Assembly (NCBI GenBank): GCA_050946935.1
Contig: JBMNVR010000020.1
Coordinates: 1 to 38,456, forward strand
Reading direction: 5' to 3'
Source of the DNA: UQRS01 sp050946935
GTDB lineage: Bacteria; Bacillota; Clostridia; Oscillospirales; Acutalibacteraceae
DNA length: 38,456 nt
In this document: positions 1 to 7,510 of the stretch, one piece after another
How the letters are laid out: each line of letters opens with the position of its first letter
How positions within the stretch are numbered: position 1 is the stretch's first letter
Position numbers and translations under genes: made by a program
Notes under the pieces: model-generated
The model's input: the letters and a program-made list of their open reading frames with translations, nothing else
The model's database searches: none
Told to the model about the DNA's origin: nothing

Positions 1-121
1 CTTGGCTGTACAATCCGTCGGCCGAGCGAAAATCCGGGATTCCGCTTTCGGTCGAAACGCCCGCTCCGCCGAAAAAGACCAGCCGGCGGCTTTGATTCAG
101 AATGGTTTGCAGATCCGGCAT
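1..121 (-). CDS. Sir2-family NAD-dependent protein deacylase (sirtuin), N-terminal part
   Basis: This is the first 40 residues of a sirtuin reading off the left edge. The translation begins MPDLQTILNQSRRLVFFGGA and continues into GVSTESGIPDFRS, which together form the family's NAD-binding signature (GAGxSxxSGIPDFR). Sirtuins remove acyl groups from lysines using NAD+ in the cytoplasm. The ATG is preceded by GGGAGAGG at a normal distance, and a promoter lies just upstream, so the start is well supported. The catalytic histidine and zinc cysteines lie outside the window and cannot be checked. The gene follows the ammonium channel gene on the same strand but has its own promoter, so a functional link to nitrogen metabolism is not implied. 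Confidence 0.9.
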   Translation of the reverse strand, partial: MPDLQTILNQSRRLVFFGGAGVSTESGIPDFRSADGLYSQ

Positions 122-154
122 GGCAATCCTCTCCCTTATATACTTTATATTTTT

Positions 155-183
155 ATTATATCGCAGAAGGATAGGAAAGACAA
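155..183 (-). promoter_or_regulatory. Promoter of the sirtuin gene
   Basis: On the minus strand a TTGTCT -35 box and a perfect TATAAT -10 box are separated by 17 bases, about 35 bases upstream of the sirtuin start codon. Confidence 0.6.
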
Positions 184-232
184 GCCGGCTGAGCGCCTGT
201 ATGAAATTCCATGCAAAACGGTTTGATAAAAT

Positions 233-271
233 GCGACAGGACACCCGGACGGTAATCGCCCGGATGCCCTG
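233..271 (-). terminator. Probable terminator after amt-PII
   Basis: A GC-rich hairpin of about 10 pairs with two mismatches (arms CAGGGCATCCGG and CCGGGTGTCCTG on the minus strand) is followed by a short T-rich tract. It lies about 40 bases after the ammonium channel stop codon. The T-run is short, so termination may be incomplete. Confidence 0.5.
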
Positions 272-312
272 CCAGATTGGAGTAAAGGGATTGGTAAAGT
301 TAGATGGAAAGG

Positions 313-2085
313 TTATTCAACGTCCTGCAGGGCGTCGTAGCCTTCCTCGCCGGTGCGGACCTTGACCACATTTTCGACGTCATAGACAAAGATCTTGCCG
401 TCTCCGATATGTCCGGTGTAAAGCACCTTTTTAGCGGTCTCAATGACCGAGCGGACAGGCACCTTGGCCACGACGATTTCAACCTGCACCTTGGGCAGCA
501 GATTGATCTCGAGCGGGGCGCCGCGGTAGTATTCCGGCTTGCCCTTTTGCACGCCGCAGCCAAGCACATTGGTCACGGTCATGCCGGTGATGCCGATGTC
601 CATCATAGCGGACTTGAGCAGCTCAAATTTATCCTGCTTGAGGAGAATTTCGACCTTGGTAATCTTGGTATCCGAAGCCACCGGCTTGTCGGCGGTTTTG
701 ACCTGTACCGGAACCGCTTCATCCATTGAGACGGCATTCTTAGGCAACGGGGCGGAGAGGTTGGCCTCAACCGGGATCGACGCCGAAGGAACAGAAGGGG
801 CGAAATCGGCATAGGCGCTGACCAGGCCATGCTCCGGCAGGTCGAGACCGCTGATTTCCTCCTCTTTGGAGACGCGCAGTCCAATCGTATGCTTGAGAAT
901 CTGGAAAAGAACCAGAGAGGTTACCGCACCCCAGGCCAACACGACAAGCATACCGATGAGCTGAGAACCGAAGCAGCCAAAGCCGCCGCCAAGCAGAAGG
1001 CCTTTATAATCTCCAGTGCCGTTGCCGTTGGAGAAGAGACCGACCGCCAGGGTGCCGAACGCACCGTTCAGGCAGTGGACGCCAACCGCGCCGACCGGGT
1101 CGTCGACCTTGAGCTTTTTGTCAATGAATTCAATGCCGAAGACAATAACAAAGCCAGAGATCAAACCGATAACCGCGGCCGCCCAGGGATCTACCGTGTC
1201 GCAGCCGGCTGTGATGGCGACCAGACCGGCCAGAGAGCCGTTCAGGGTCATGGAAACATCCGGCTTGCCATAGCGGATCCAGGTAATGATCATGGTTGCA
1301 ACCGTGGCAACCGCCGCGGCCAGATTGGTGTTGAAGAATACGATGCCGGCCAGCTCCGCGCCGCCATTGGTCATCGAAACGGTAGAACCGCCGTTGAAGC
1401 CGAACCAGCAGAACCAGAGGATAAACACACCCAGCGCGCCGAGCGGGATGCTGTGGCCGGGGATAGCCCTCGGCTTGCCATCTTTACCGTACTTGCCGAT
1501 ACGCGGGCCGAGGACCGCGGCGCCGACAAAGGCAATGATGCCGCCGAGCATATGAACGGCCGTGGAACCGGCAAAGTCATGGAAGTTTGCCAACGCGCCG
1601 CCAGTCAGCTCGTTCAGGTTTGCCAGCCAGCCGCCGCCCCAGATCCAGTGCCCCGAAATGGGGTAGATCAGCAGACTGATCACGCCGCTGTAAATGCAGT
1701 AGGAACTGAATTTGGTGCGCTCGGCCATCGCGCCCGAAACGATCGTGGCGGAGGTGGCGCAGAACACTGTCTGGAAGATAAAGTAAGTGAATTTGTCAAT
1801 GCCGGCCGGCAGAATGGCCGAATAGTCTCCCAAGCCCAGCAGATCAAGGCCGCCGATCAGCGCGCCCGAGCCGCCGAACATGATTCCGAAACCGACCAGC
1901 CAGTAAAGGGGCGTGCCGATCGAAAAATCCATCAGATTTTTCATGATGATGTTTCCGGCGTTTTTCGACCGGGTAAAGCCAGTCTCAACCATGGCAAAGC
2001 CGGCCTGCATAAAGAACACCAGCGCAGCGCCGATCAGAACCCACATGGTATTGACGTCGGAAAAGAGTACAGTAATGTTTTCCAT
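313..2085 (-). CDS. amt: Ammonium channel Amt fused to a C-terminal PII (GlnK-like) domain
   Basis: A 590-residue membrane protein. Residues 1 to about 410 are an Amt/Mep/Rh ammonium channel with roughly eleven hydrophobic helices. The pore twin histidines are visible in AVHMLGG and VGVHCLNGAFG. After a linker of about 60 residues rich in Ala, Pro and Val, residues 473-590 form a complete PII domain with GITGMTVT, TGHIGDGKIFV and the C-terminal RTGEE. Free GlnK normally plugs Amt from the cytosol, so here the gate is tethered to its channel. The T-loop reads YYRGAPLEINL where E. coli PII has YRGAEYMVDF, so the uridylylated Tyr51 is replaced by Leu (residue 525). The start is the ATG behind AAGGAAGGT; an upstream in-frame extension has no ribosome binding site and no homology. 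It is probably read together with glnN, under the attenuator between them. Confidence 0.93.
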   Translation of the reverse strand: MENITVLFSDVNTMWVLIGAALVFFMQAGFAMVETGFTRSKNAGNIIMKNLMDFSIGTPLYWLVGFGIMFGGSGALIGGLDLLGLGDYSAILPAGIDKFTYFIFQTVFCATSATIVSGAMAERTKFSSYCIYSGVISLLIYPISGHWIWGGGWLANLNELTGGALANFHDFAGSTAVHMLGGIIAFVGAAVLGPRIGKYGKDGKPRAIPGHSIPLGALGVFILWFCWFGFNGGSTVSMTNGGAELAGIVFFNTNLAAAVATVATMIITWIRYGKPDVSMTLNGSLAGLVAITAGCDTVDPWAAAVIGLISGFVIVFGIEFIDKKLKVDDPVGAVGVHCLNGAFGTLAVGLFSNGNGTGDYKGLLLGGGFGCFGSQLIGMLVVLAWGAVTSLVLFQILKHTIGLRVSKEEEISGLDLPEHGLVSAYADFAPSVPSASIPVEANLSAPLPKNAVSMDEAVPVQVKTADKPVASDTKITKVEILLKQDKFELLKSAMMDIGITGMTVTNVLGCGVQKGKPEYYRGAPLEINLLPKVQVEIVVAKVPVRSVIETAKKVLYTGHIGDGKIFVYDVENVVKVRTGEEGYDALQDVE

Positions 2086-2230
2086 ATTGAATACCTTCCT
2101 TTCATAAGATACGCTGAATACACGGTTTTTTGCCGGTTTTCCGCCGGGCCGCAGATACGGCGCTGAGGAAAAGCGGCAAAACCGCATGTTTAAAAGATTT
2201 CTCTTTTAAACGGGTTTCACTCCAACCTGG

Positions 2231-2297
2231 AAAAAAAGAGGCGCGCCGCCCATTGGAGCGGTTCAGGCTCCGAATGGGTTGGCGCACCTCTTTGTGC
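2231..2297 (-). promoter_or_regulatory. Terminator with overlapping hexaloop antiterminator hairpin in the glnN-amt gap
   Basis: On the minus strand a long stem (arms beginning GAGGTGCGCC and ending GGCGCGCCTC) runs straight into seven Ts, forming a strong intrinsic terminator about 145 bases before the amt-PII start. Just 5' of it, GCAC-AAAGAG-GTGC can form a hairpin whose 3' arm is part of the terminator's 5' arm, so the two folds exclude each other. The loop has A at position 1 and G at position 4, as ANTAR-bound RNA hairpins do. No convincing dedicated promoter was found, so the target is probably glnN readthrough RNA. Confidence 0.65.
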
Positions 2298-2321
2298 ATA
2301 AAATATGGGGTTTTCAAAAGC

Positions 2322-4412
2322 TTAAATGTTAAACAGCAACTCAGCGTAGGAGGGATAGGGCCAATATTCAGCCGAGGTAATATCCTCCAGCGCGTCGGCG
2401 GTGGTACGGAGATCCTGCATGGCGGCAAAGACATCTTCATAATAGGCGACTGCGCTCTTTTCCGGATCGGAGATTGCGGTGGTCTGAGCCAATACCTTTT
2501 CAAGCTTTTCGGTCTTCTGGTACAGATCTCCGGTCAGAACCGAAATCTTTTTAACCAGCGTTTCCTCCATCATGCAGGGGATATCCTTGCTGACTGATTT
2601 CTTCGACAGGATGGTGTTGGCAAGCTCGGCAGCGTAGGCGCTGACAGCCGGCAGTACATCCTTTTTGGCCATATCCAGGAGGGTCAAAGCCTCAATATTA
2701 ATGGTCTTGCTGTAGTTTTCATAGCTGATCTCCAGCCGGGACAGCATCTCCGCCTTGGTGTAGATGCCGTGCTCGGTGAAAAGCTTAACGTTTTTGTCAC
2801 TGACGAAGTAGGGCAGCGCGTCGACCGTAGATTTCAGGTTGAGCAACCCTCTCCGCTCGGCTTCGGCCACCCATTCATCCGAGTAGTTGTTGCCGTTGAA
2901 GATGATTTTCGCATGCTTGGTCACGTTCTTCTTAATCAGCTTTTTGATGGTCAGCTCTTTATCCTCCGCCACTTCCAACTGGTCGGCAAAAACTTTCAGC
3001 GATTCGGCCACGATGGTGTTCAGCGTGGTGTTCGGGCCGGCGATCGAGGCGCTTGATCCGAGCATACGGAACTCAAATTTATTGCCGGTGAACGCAAACG
3101 GAGAAGTCCGGTTGCGGTCGGTCGAATCCTTTTTGAAATGGGGAAGAACCATAACGCCGGTCTCAATCTCCGGCACCTGAACCTCTTTGTACTTCTCGCC
3201 GGTCTGGATGGCCTCAAGAATAGCAGCCAGATCATCGCCGACAAACATCGAAATGATGGCGGGCGGCGCCTCGTTCGCGCCCAACCGATGATCGTTTCCG
3301 GGAGAGGCGACCGAGATCCGCAGAAGATCCTGGTAATCATCCACCGCTTTGATCACCGCCGACAGGAAGAGCAGGAAAAGGGTGTTGTTGGACGGATCCT
3401 TGCCCGGATCCAGAAGATTGACGCCGGTATCGGTCGAGATCGACCAGTTGTTGTGCTTGCCGCTGCCATTGACCCCGTCAAACGGCTTCTCATGCAGCAG
3501 GCAGACCAGCCCGTGCCGGGCGGCGACCCGTTTCATGGTCTCCATCGTCAACTGGTTGTGATCAGTCGCAATATTGGTGGTGGTGAAGATAGGCGCCAAC
3601 TCGTGCTGGGCGGGCGCAACCTCGTTATGCTCGGTCTTGGCCAGAATGCCCAGTTTCCACAGCTCTTCGTTCAAATCGGCCATGAAGGCTTTGACGCGGG
3701 GCTTGATGGAACCGAAATAGTGGTCGTCCAGTTCCTGCCCCTTCGGCGGCTTGGTGCCCAGCAGGGTCCGTCCGCAGAAGATCAGGTCTTTGCGCTGGTC
3801 ATAATACTCTTTGTCAATCAAGAAATATTCCTGCTCCGGGCCGACCGTTGTAGTGACGCGGTGCACATCATCCTTGCCGCACAGATGCAAAACCCGCAGC
3901 GCCTGGTGGTTGATGGCCTCCATCGAGCGGAGGAGCGGGGTCTTTTTGTCCAGCGCCTCGCCGCCATAGGAGCAGAAAGCAGTGGGTATGTAGAGGGTAT
4001 CTTCCTTCAGGAAGGCGTAGGAGGTCGGATCCCAGGCGGTGTATCCGCGGGCTTCAAACGTGGCGCGCAGGCCGCCCGACGGAAAGCTGGATGCGTCCGG
4101 TTCTCCCTTGATCAATTCCTTGCCCGAGAACTCCATGATAATCCGTCCATCCGAGGTGGGGGAGATGAAGCTGTCGTGCTTTTCAGCCGTGACGCCGGTC
4201 ATCGGCTGGAACCAGTGGGTAAAGTGGGTCGCACCCTTTTCAATCGCCCAGTCCTTCATAGCGTTGGCTACGACGTTGGCGACGCCGACATCCAGGGTTT
4301 TGCCTTCTGCCACGGTCTTTTTGAGAGACTTGTAGGTGTCCTTGGGAAGCCGCTCCTTCATCGTGACGTCGTCAAATACCATGCTGCCGAACAGTTCAGG
4401 AAGAGATTTCAT
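2322..4412 (-). CDS. glnN: Glutamine synthetase type III (GSIII)
   Basis: A 696-residue enzyme of the usual GSIII length, making glutamine from glutamate, ammonium and ATP in the cytoplasm. Family motifs are all present in order: HFTHWFQPMTGVTAEKHDSF near the N-terminus, GTKPPKGQELDDHYFGSIKP, the NEVAPAQHELAP segment, the ATP-site GVNGSGKHNNWS, RLGANEAPPAII and NRTSPFAFTGNKFEFRML. The chosen ATG lies behind GGAGG; an in-frame ATG 12 codons upstream lacks a ribosome binding site. A consensus promoter and a leader attenuator precede it. It is the second glutamine synthetase in the window, which suggests division of labour, for example by ammonium supply. The amt-PII gene follows after a second attenuator. 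Confidence 0.97.
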   Translation of the reverse strand: MKSLPELFGSMVFDDVTMKERLPKDTYKSLKKTVAEGKTLDVGVANVVANAMKDWAIEKGATHFTHWFQPMTGVTAEKHDSFISPTSDGRIIMEFSGKELIKGEPDASSFPSGGLRATFEARGYTAWDPTSYAFLKEDTLYIPTAFCSYGGEALDKKTPLLRSMEAINHQALRVLHLCGKDDVHRVTTTVGPEQEYFLIDKEYYDQRKDLIFCGRTLLGTKPPKGQELDDHYFGSIKPRVKAFMADLNEELWKLGILAKTEHNEVAPAQHELAPIFTTTNIATDHNQLTMETMKRVAARHGLVCLLHEKPFDGVNGSGKHNNWSISTDTGVNLLDPGKDPSNNTLFLLFLSAVIKAVDDYQDLLRISVASPGNDHRLGANEAPPAIISMFVGDDLAAILEAIQTGEKYKEVQVPEIETGVMVLPHFKKDSTDRNRTSPFAFTGNKFEFRMLGSSASIAGPNTTLNTIVAESLKVFADQLEVAEDKELTIKKLIKKNVTKHAKIIFNGNNYSDEWVAEAERRGLLNLKSTVDALPYFVSDKNVKLFTEHGIYTKAEMLSRLEISYENYSKTINIEALTLLDMAKKDVLPAVSAYAAELANTILSKKSVSKDIPCMMEETLVKKISVLTGDLYQKTEKLEKVLAQTTAISDPEKSAVAYYEDVFAAMQDLRTTADALEDITSAEYWPYPSYAELLFNI

Positions 4413-4477
4413 AACGCATTTCCTCCAATCATAAAATGTGGATCGCATACCTGATTCGTCAAGGTATAAATGGGTAA

Positions 4478-4520
4478 CACAAAAGGCGCTGTGAGAAGAT
4501 ACTCACAGCGCCTTTGCTGT
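4478..4520 (-). promoter_or_regulatory. Attenuator in the glnN leader: terminator overlapped by a hexaloop hairpin
   Basis: The minus-strand leader contains a perfect terminator stem (AAAGGCGCTGTGAG / CTCACAGCGCCTTT, loop TATCTT) ending in Ts, between promoter and start codon. The alternative hairpin ACAGC-AAAGGC-GCTGT shares the terminator's 5' arm, so forming it would prevent termination. Its loop has the A1/G4 pattern of ANTAR targets. The predicted transcription start lies only about five bases upstream of the hairpin, so there is no room for the first of the two hairpins in the classical ANTAR motif. Confidence 0.7.
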
Positions 4521-4531
4521 TCATGTGCTAT

Positions 4532-4560
4532 AGTATAATCCGCGCGCATTTATTTGTCAA
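4532..4560 (-). promoter_or_regulatory. Strong vegetative promoter of glnN
   Basis: TTGACA and TATACT on the minus strand are separated by exactly 17 bases, close to the sigma-A consensus. Strong constitutive initiation followed by attenuation is the expected layout for antitermination control. Confidence 0.85.
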
Positions 4561-4623
4561 GCTTTTTTATTAAAAAATTTTTCGTATTTGCCGGTTTTGG
4601 CTGATTGAACAGAATCTCTCGTC

Positions 4624-5193
4624 CTATTCGGGGAGTCGATTGTCCAAAACTTCCTCCGCGATGATGCGGCGGGTCGTACGGCGGTCCATCGCCTGTTTTT
4701 CAATATAGCGGTGGGCGTCCGGTTCACTCAGGCCGCATCGTTCGATCAGGATGCATTTGGCCCGGTCGACCAACCGGATTTCCTCAATCTTGGATTGGAG
4801 CCGGGCATTCTCTTGCCGCAGGCCGAGAAAGCGGTTGCGCGCGGCTAAGACCAGTTTGAGTGCCTGGTGTAAAAAGGCGCGGTTGACCGGCTTGGGGATC
4901 ACAAATACGCCGCTGTCCTCCACCTTGGCTGAGACATCGTCGGCAATTTCCCCCTTTACCACCAGCAAAACACCGCGTCCCCCTTGCGCGGCGGCAACCG
5001 AAAGCTCGTTGCCGAATTCATCCGAGAGGGGAGTGTTGATCAGCACCAGCGTGTACTCCATCCGGCTGAGTTGACGGCGCGCCTCGTTCCCGCTTTCGGC
5101 CAGTGTGATTCTGGTGTATCCGGCGGCTTTGAAAAAAGCGGTGAAATACTCGCTTGCCTTTGCCGAACTGGAGACCAGTAACAGGTTTTCCAA
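4624..5193 (-). CDS. Receiver-like ANTAR-domain antitermination regulator
   Basis: A 189-residue two-domain protein. Residues 1-115 resemble a response-regulator receiver fold (beta-strand LLLVSSSAK, a central LVLINTPLSDE where a phosphorylated Asp would normally lie, and a K-P pair in IPKPVNRA). The acidic pocket looks degenerate, so it may not be phosphorylated. A coiled coil (about 115-140, LRQENARLQSKIEEI) leads into a C-terminal ANTAR domain (about 135-187) with LVDRAKCILIERCGLSEPDA and the terminal helix. ANTAR proteins bind hairpin RNA and prevent intrinsic termination, often in nitrogen genes. The gene lies 34 bases behind glnA and is probably cotranscribed. It is flanked by three operons with matching leader hairpins, which makes it their likely regulator (inference). 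Confidence 0.9.
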   Translation of the reverse strand: MENLLLVSSSAKASEYFTAFFKAAGYTRITLAESGNEARRQLSRMEYTLVLINTPLSDEFGNELSVAAAQGGRGVLLVVKGEIADDVSAKVEDSGVFVIPKPVNRAFLHQALKLVLAARNRFLGLRQENARLQSKIEEIRLVDRAKCILIERCGLSEPDAHRYIEKQAMDRRTTRRIIAEEVLDNRLPE

Positions 5194-5227
5194 ACAATGC
5201 CACCTCCGATATAATATATGCGGCCGG

Positions 5228-6544
5228 TCAGATTACGGGGAAGTAACGCTTGTCGAAATAATCGGCCGGGTCGTCGGCGGCGGTGTAATGCTCCCACTCG
5301 TTTTCCTTGGCATCGAGATATTTCTTGAGGGTGTTTTGGGGCATTACCTTAGCAAGGAAGGTGCTTTCCCGGGCAATGCTTACCGCTTCGCCGAGATCGG
5401 AGGGCAGACAGGCAGTGTCCGACAAGAATTCGTCGATCCGTTCGTGGTTGAAATCGGCCGGCGCGGGCAGCTCCAGTTCGCGCTCGATGCCGTCAATCCC
5501 AGCGTAGAGGATCAGGGCGATGGCAAAGTATGGATTGCAGGACATGTCGGGAGAGCGCAGTTCGGCTCGGTATTCCTCCCCGGTGGTGTCGGGAATGCGG
5601 ATGAGCTGTGACCGGTTTTGCAGCGACCAGGTCACGTACTGGGGCGCCTCAAAGCTGCCGAACCGTTCATAGGAATTGGGAATGGGATTCAGAAAAACCG
5701 AAATGTCCCGAATATGATCCAGAATGCCGGCAATAAAGCAGTCGGCTTCCTTGCTGCGCTTTTCGGATTTGGTGTTGAAGATGCTGACGCCATCCTTGGC
5801 CAGGTACATGTTCAGATGCATGCCGCTGCCGCTGCAGCCGGGCAGCGGACGCGGCAGGAAGGAGGCAAACAGCCCGTTCAGAGAGGCGACCGTTTTGGCC
5901 ACCGATTTGAAGGTGAAGAAATTATCGGCCGCGTTTAAAGCGTCGCAGGAGATAAAGCTGATCTCATTCTGTCCCGGGCCGTGCTTGTGGTGGGATTCAG
6001 ATGTCCAGATGCCCATCTCATCCAGCGTCAGGCAGATCTCGCGGCGGATATTCTCCGCCTTGTCCAGCGGGGCAATGTCAAAACAGCCGGCCTTGTCGTG
6101 CGGCACCTTGGTTGGGTTGCCGTCGTCATCGCACTGAAAAAGATAGAATTCGCACTCGGCCCCCATGCGGCAGGCATAGCCCTGCGCGGCGGCGTGGGCG
6201 ACCGCCTGCCCCAGGAGGTAGCGGCCGTCCCCCTCAAACGGGCGACCGTCCGGATACTTGATGTCGCAGAACAGCCGGACGACCCGTCCCTGCTGCGGCC
6301 GCCAGGGCAGCACAGCCAGCGTGACCGGATCGGGATGGAGGAAAAGATCGGTTTCCTCCACATTCATAAAGCCGTCGACCACCGATGCGTCGAAAGAGAC
6401 GCCGTGGCGAAAAACATGACCCAGCCGGCTGGCCGGAACGGCGATATTCTTCGGGTATCCGAACATATCGCAGAAGGTCAGCCGGACAAACCGGACGTCG
6501 TTTTCCTCGATAAACTGTAGAACCTCTTCAACCGTATAATCCAT
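5228..6544 (-). CDS. glnA: Glutamine synthetase type I
   Basis: A 438-residue GSI-family protein, typical of the short GSI-alpha form. Visible motifs are MGAECEFYLF (metal and glutamate binding), HKHGPGQNEISF (ATP and metal), GSGMHLNMYL (active-site His), NSYERF and the C-terminal RAELRSPDMSCNPYFAIAL. It has no adenylylation insert of the GSI-beta type. The start is chosen behind AAAGGATG. The ANTAR regulator follows closely, and this GS-ANTAR pair probably forms one operon. The upstream region holds a possible promoter overlapping a 34-bp perfect palindrome and a leader hairpin, but no terminator-antiterminator like that of glnN. The protein could act mainly as a nitrogen sensor partner for the ANTAR protein; the sequence alone cannot decide. 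Confidence 0.93.
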   Translation of the reverse strand: MDYTVEEVLQFIEENDVRFVRLTFCDMFGYPKNIAVPASRLGHVFRHGVSFDASVVDGFMNVEETDLFLHPDPVTLAVLPWRPQQGRVVRLFCDIKYPDGRPFEGDGRYLLGQAVAHAAAQGYACRMGAECEFYLFQCDDDGNPTKVPHDKAGCFDIAPLDKAENIRREICLTLDEMGIWTSESHHKHGPGQNEISFISCDALNAADNFFTFKSVAKTVASLNGLFASFLPRPLPGCSGSGMHLNMYLAKDGVSIFNTKSEKRSKEADCFIAGILDHIRDISVFLNPIPNSYERFGSFEAPQYVTWSLQNRSQLIRIPDTTGEEYRAELRSPDMSCNPYFAIALILYAGIDGIERELELPAPADFNHERIDEFLSDTACLPSDLGEAVSIARESTFLAKVMPQNTLKKYLDAKENEWEHYTAADDPADYFDKRYFPVI

Positions 6545-6581
6545 ACATGAAACATCCTTTCACAAAAGATGGAGCGTTTGT

Positions 6582-6622
6582 ACCGGCGGGATCCTTTCGT
6601 CAGAGGTGTCCAATCCGCCGGT
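6582..6622 (-). promoter_or_regulatory. Leader hairpin upstream of glnA
   Basis: An eight-pair GC-rich stem (ACCGGCGG / CCGCCGGT) plus two A-T pairs encloses about 20 bases in the glnA 5' untranslated region. No T-run follows, so it is not a terminator. It does not match a riboswitch class I can name. Confidence 0.4.
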
Positions 6623-6659
6623 TGGAAATTGTATATACGCGGGGAGTGAGTCGATGTAT

Positions 6660-6705
6660 AAAAAACAGAACAATAGAGTTTGGCAGATATCTGCCAAACT
6701 CTATT
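6660..6705 (-). terminator. 34-bp perfect palindrome after the glutamate synthase operon, possible terminator or operator
   Basis: Two 17-base arms (AATAGAGTTTGGCAGAT and its complement) meet with no spacer. On the minus strand six Ts follow after a six-base gap. It lies about 50 bases after the last glutamate synthase gene, which fits a terminator. It also begins inside a TATAAT box pointing at glnA, which equally fits an operator site. Confidence 0.55.
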
Positions 6706-6730
6706 ATACAGAACAGGGGTCAAAAAGCAA
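6703..6730 (-). promoter_or_regulatory. Possible promoter of glnA-ANTAR
   Basis: TTGCTT and TATAAT lie 16 bases apart on the minus strand, the latter preceded by TG in an extended -10 context. The start site would fall inside the adjoining palindrome. Confidence 0.5.
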
Positions 6731-6757
6731 ATCTTTTTTCGTCCGCCGCGCCGTCGG

Positions 6758-7480
6758 TCAGTTGGCGGTGTAAAGCCGTTTGTAGGGGTTGTGAGAATTG
6801 GGGGTCAGCAGGTAAAAGGTGTCGGACAGGATTTTTTCTGCGTCAAAGTCAAAGAGCGCACAGAAATCTTCGACATCCTGCCGGATTTCGGCCAGATCTT
6901 TCTTGGTGGCCTTTTTGGCTGAGATCTGGGCCGGCAGTCCGGCCGGCGGCGTTGTGCAGCGGAGGAAAATCTTCCCTCCGTGCATGCCGGTGCCGCAAAA
7001 ATTGCTGACCGGCGCCGAGCCGTCCGATCCGATCCCCAAAACGATGATTCGGCCGCCGGCCAGATACTCCCCAAGGAAACTGCCGGCCTTGCCGCCGATC
7101 ACCAGAACCGGGAATTTGTCCTTGTAAGCCTTCATATGGATGCCGGCGCGGTAGCCGGTGTCCCCTTGGACGAGGATCCGGCCGCCCCGCATTCCGTAGC
7201 CGGTGGCGTCGCCCGCCATGCCGAAGATGCGAATCTCCCCGTCGTTCATAGTGTCTCCGGTGGCGTCCTGCGCGTTGCCGCGTACCGTGATGACCGAGCC
7301 GTTGTTGTACGCGCCGAGCGCGTTGCCCGGTGTGCCGGAGATGGTGATCTCCTTACCCGAGAGGCCGTCGCCGATAAAACGCTGGCCGACGCAGTTTTCT
7401 ATATAAATTTCCTGTTCGGCGCAGCCGCGAATTTTGCTGTTCAGCTCGCGGAAATGCATCCGGTTTGCAACGATGTTCAT
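6758..7480 (-). CDS. Glutamate synthase GXGXG-motif subunit (GltB domain 3 homologue)
   Basis: A 240-residue protein matching the C-terminal beta-helix domain of glutamate synthase large chains, here as a free subunit. Repeats of the GXGXG type are visible (GDGLSGKEITI, NDGEIRIFGMAGDATGYGMRGG, LAGGRIIVLGIG, MHGGKIFLR). In full-length GltB this right-handed helix has a structural role holding the ammonia tunnel together. The final 60 residues, rich in charged positions, resemble the tail seen in such stand-alone subunits. It is the last gene of the five-gene operon, with a strong GGAGG site, and starts 30 bases after the flavoprotein gene. Related domains occur in formylmethanofuran dehydrogenase subunit C, but the neighbours settle the assignment. 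Confidence 0.9.
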   Translation of the reverse strand: MNIVANRMHFRELNSKIRGCAEQEIYIENCVGQRFIGDGLSGKEITISGTPGNALGAYNNGSVITVRGNAQDATGDTMNDGEIRIFGMAGDATGYGMRGGRILVQGDTGYRAGIHMKAYKDKFPVLVIGGKAGSFLGEYLAGGRIIVLGIGSDGSAPVSNFCGTGMHGGKIFLRCTTPPAGLPAQISAKKATKKDLAEIRQDVEDFCALFDFDAEKILSDTFYLLTPNSHNPYKRLYTAN

Positions 7481-7510
7481 GAAAAACTCTCCCTTCCTCC
7501 GAAAAGCGGT

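Noticed and set aside
829..2166. Long plus-strand open frame of 445 codons opposite amt-PII
   Set aside because: It is a mirror of the high-GC coding strand, shows no family motif, and the opposite frame encodes a complete Amt-PII protein. The same applies to the plus-strand frames opposite glnN (3138-4454) and the minus-strand frame in the mannosidase gene (17507-19141).
4590..4610. Short GCC-AAAACC-GGC hairpin after the ANTAR gene as an ANTAR site
   Set aside because: The stem has only three pairs, position 4 of the loop is A, and it lies upstream of the glnN promoter with no terminator.
6582..6622. Leader hairpin of glnA as a glycine, glutamine or guanidine riboswitch
   Set aside because: The conserved core bases of those classes are not present and no expression platform follows; only a generic stem can be supported.
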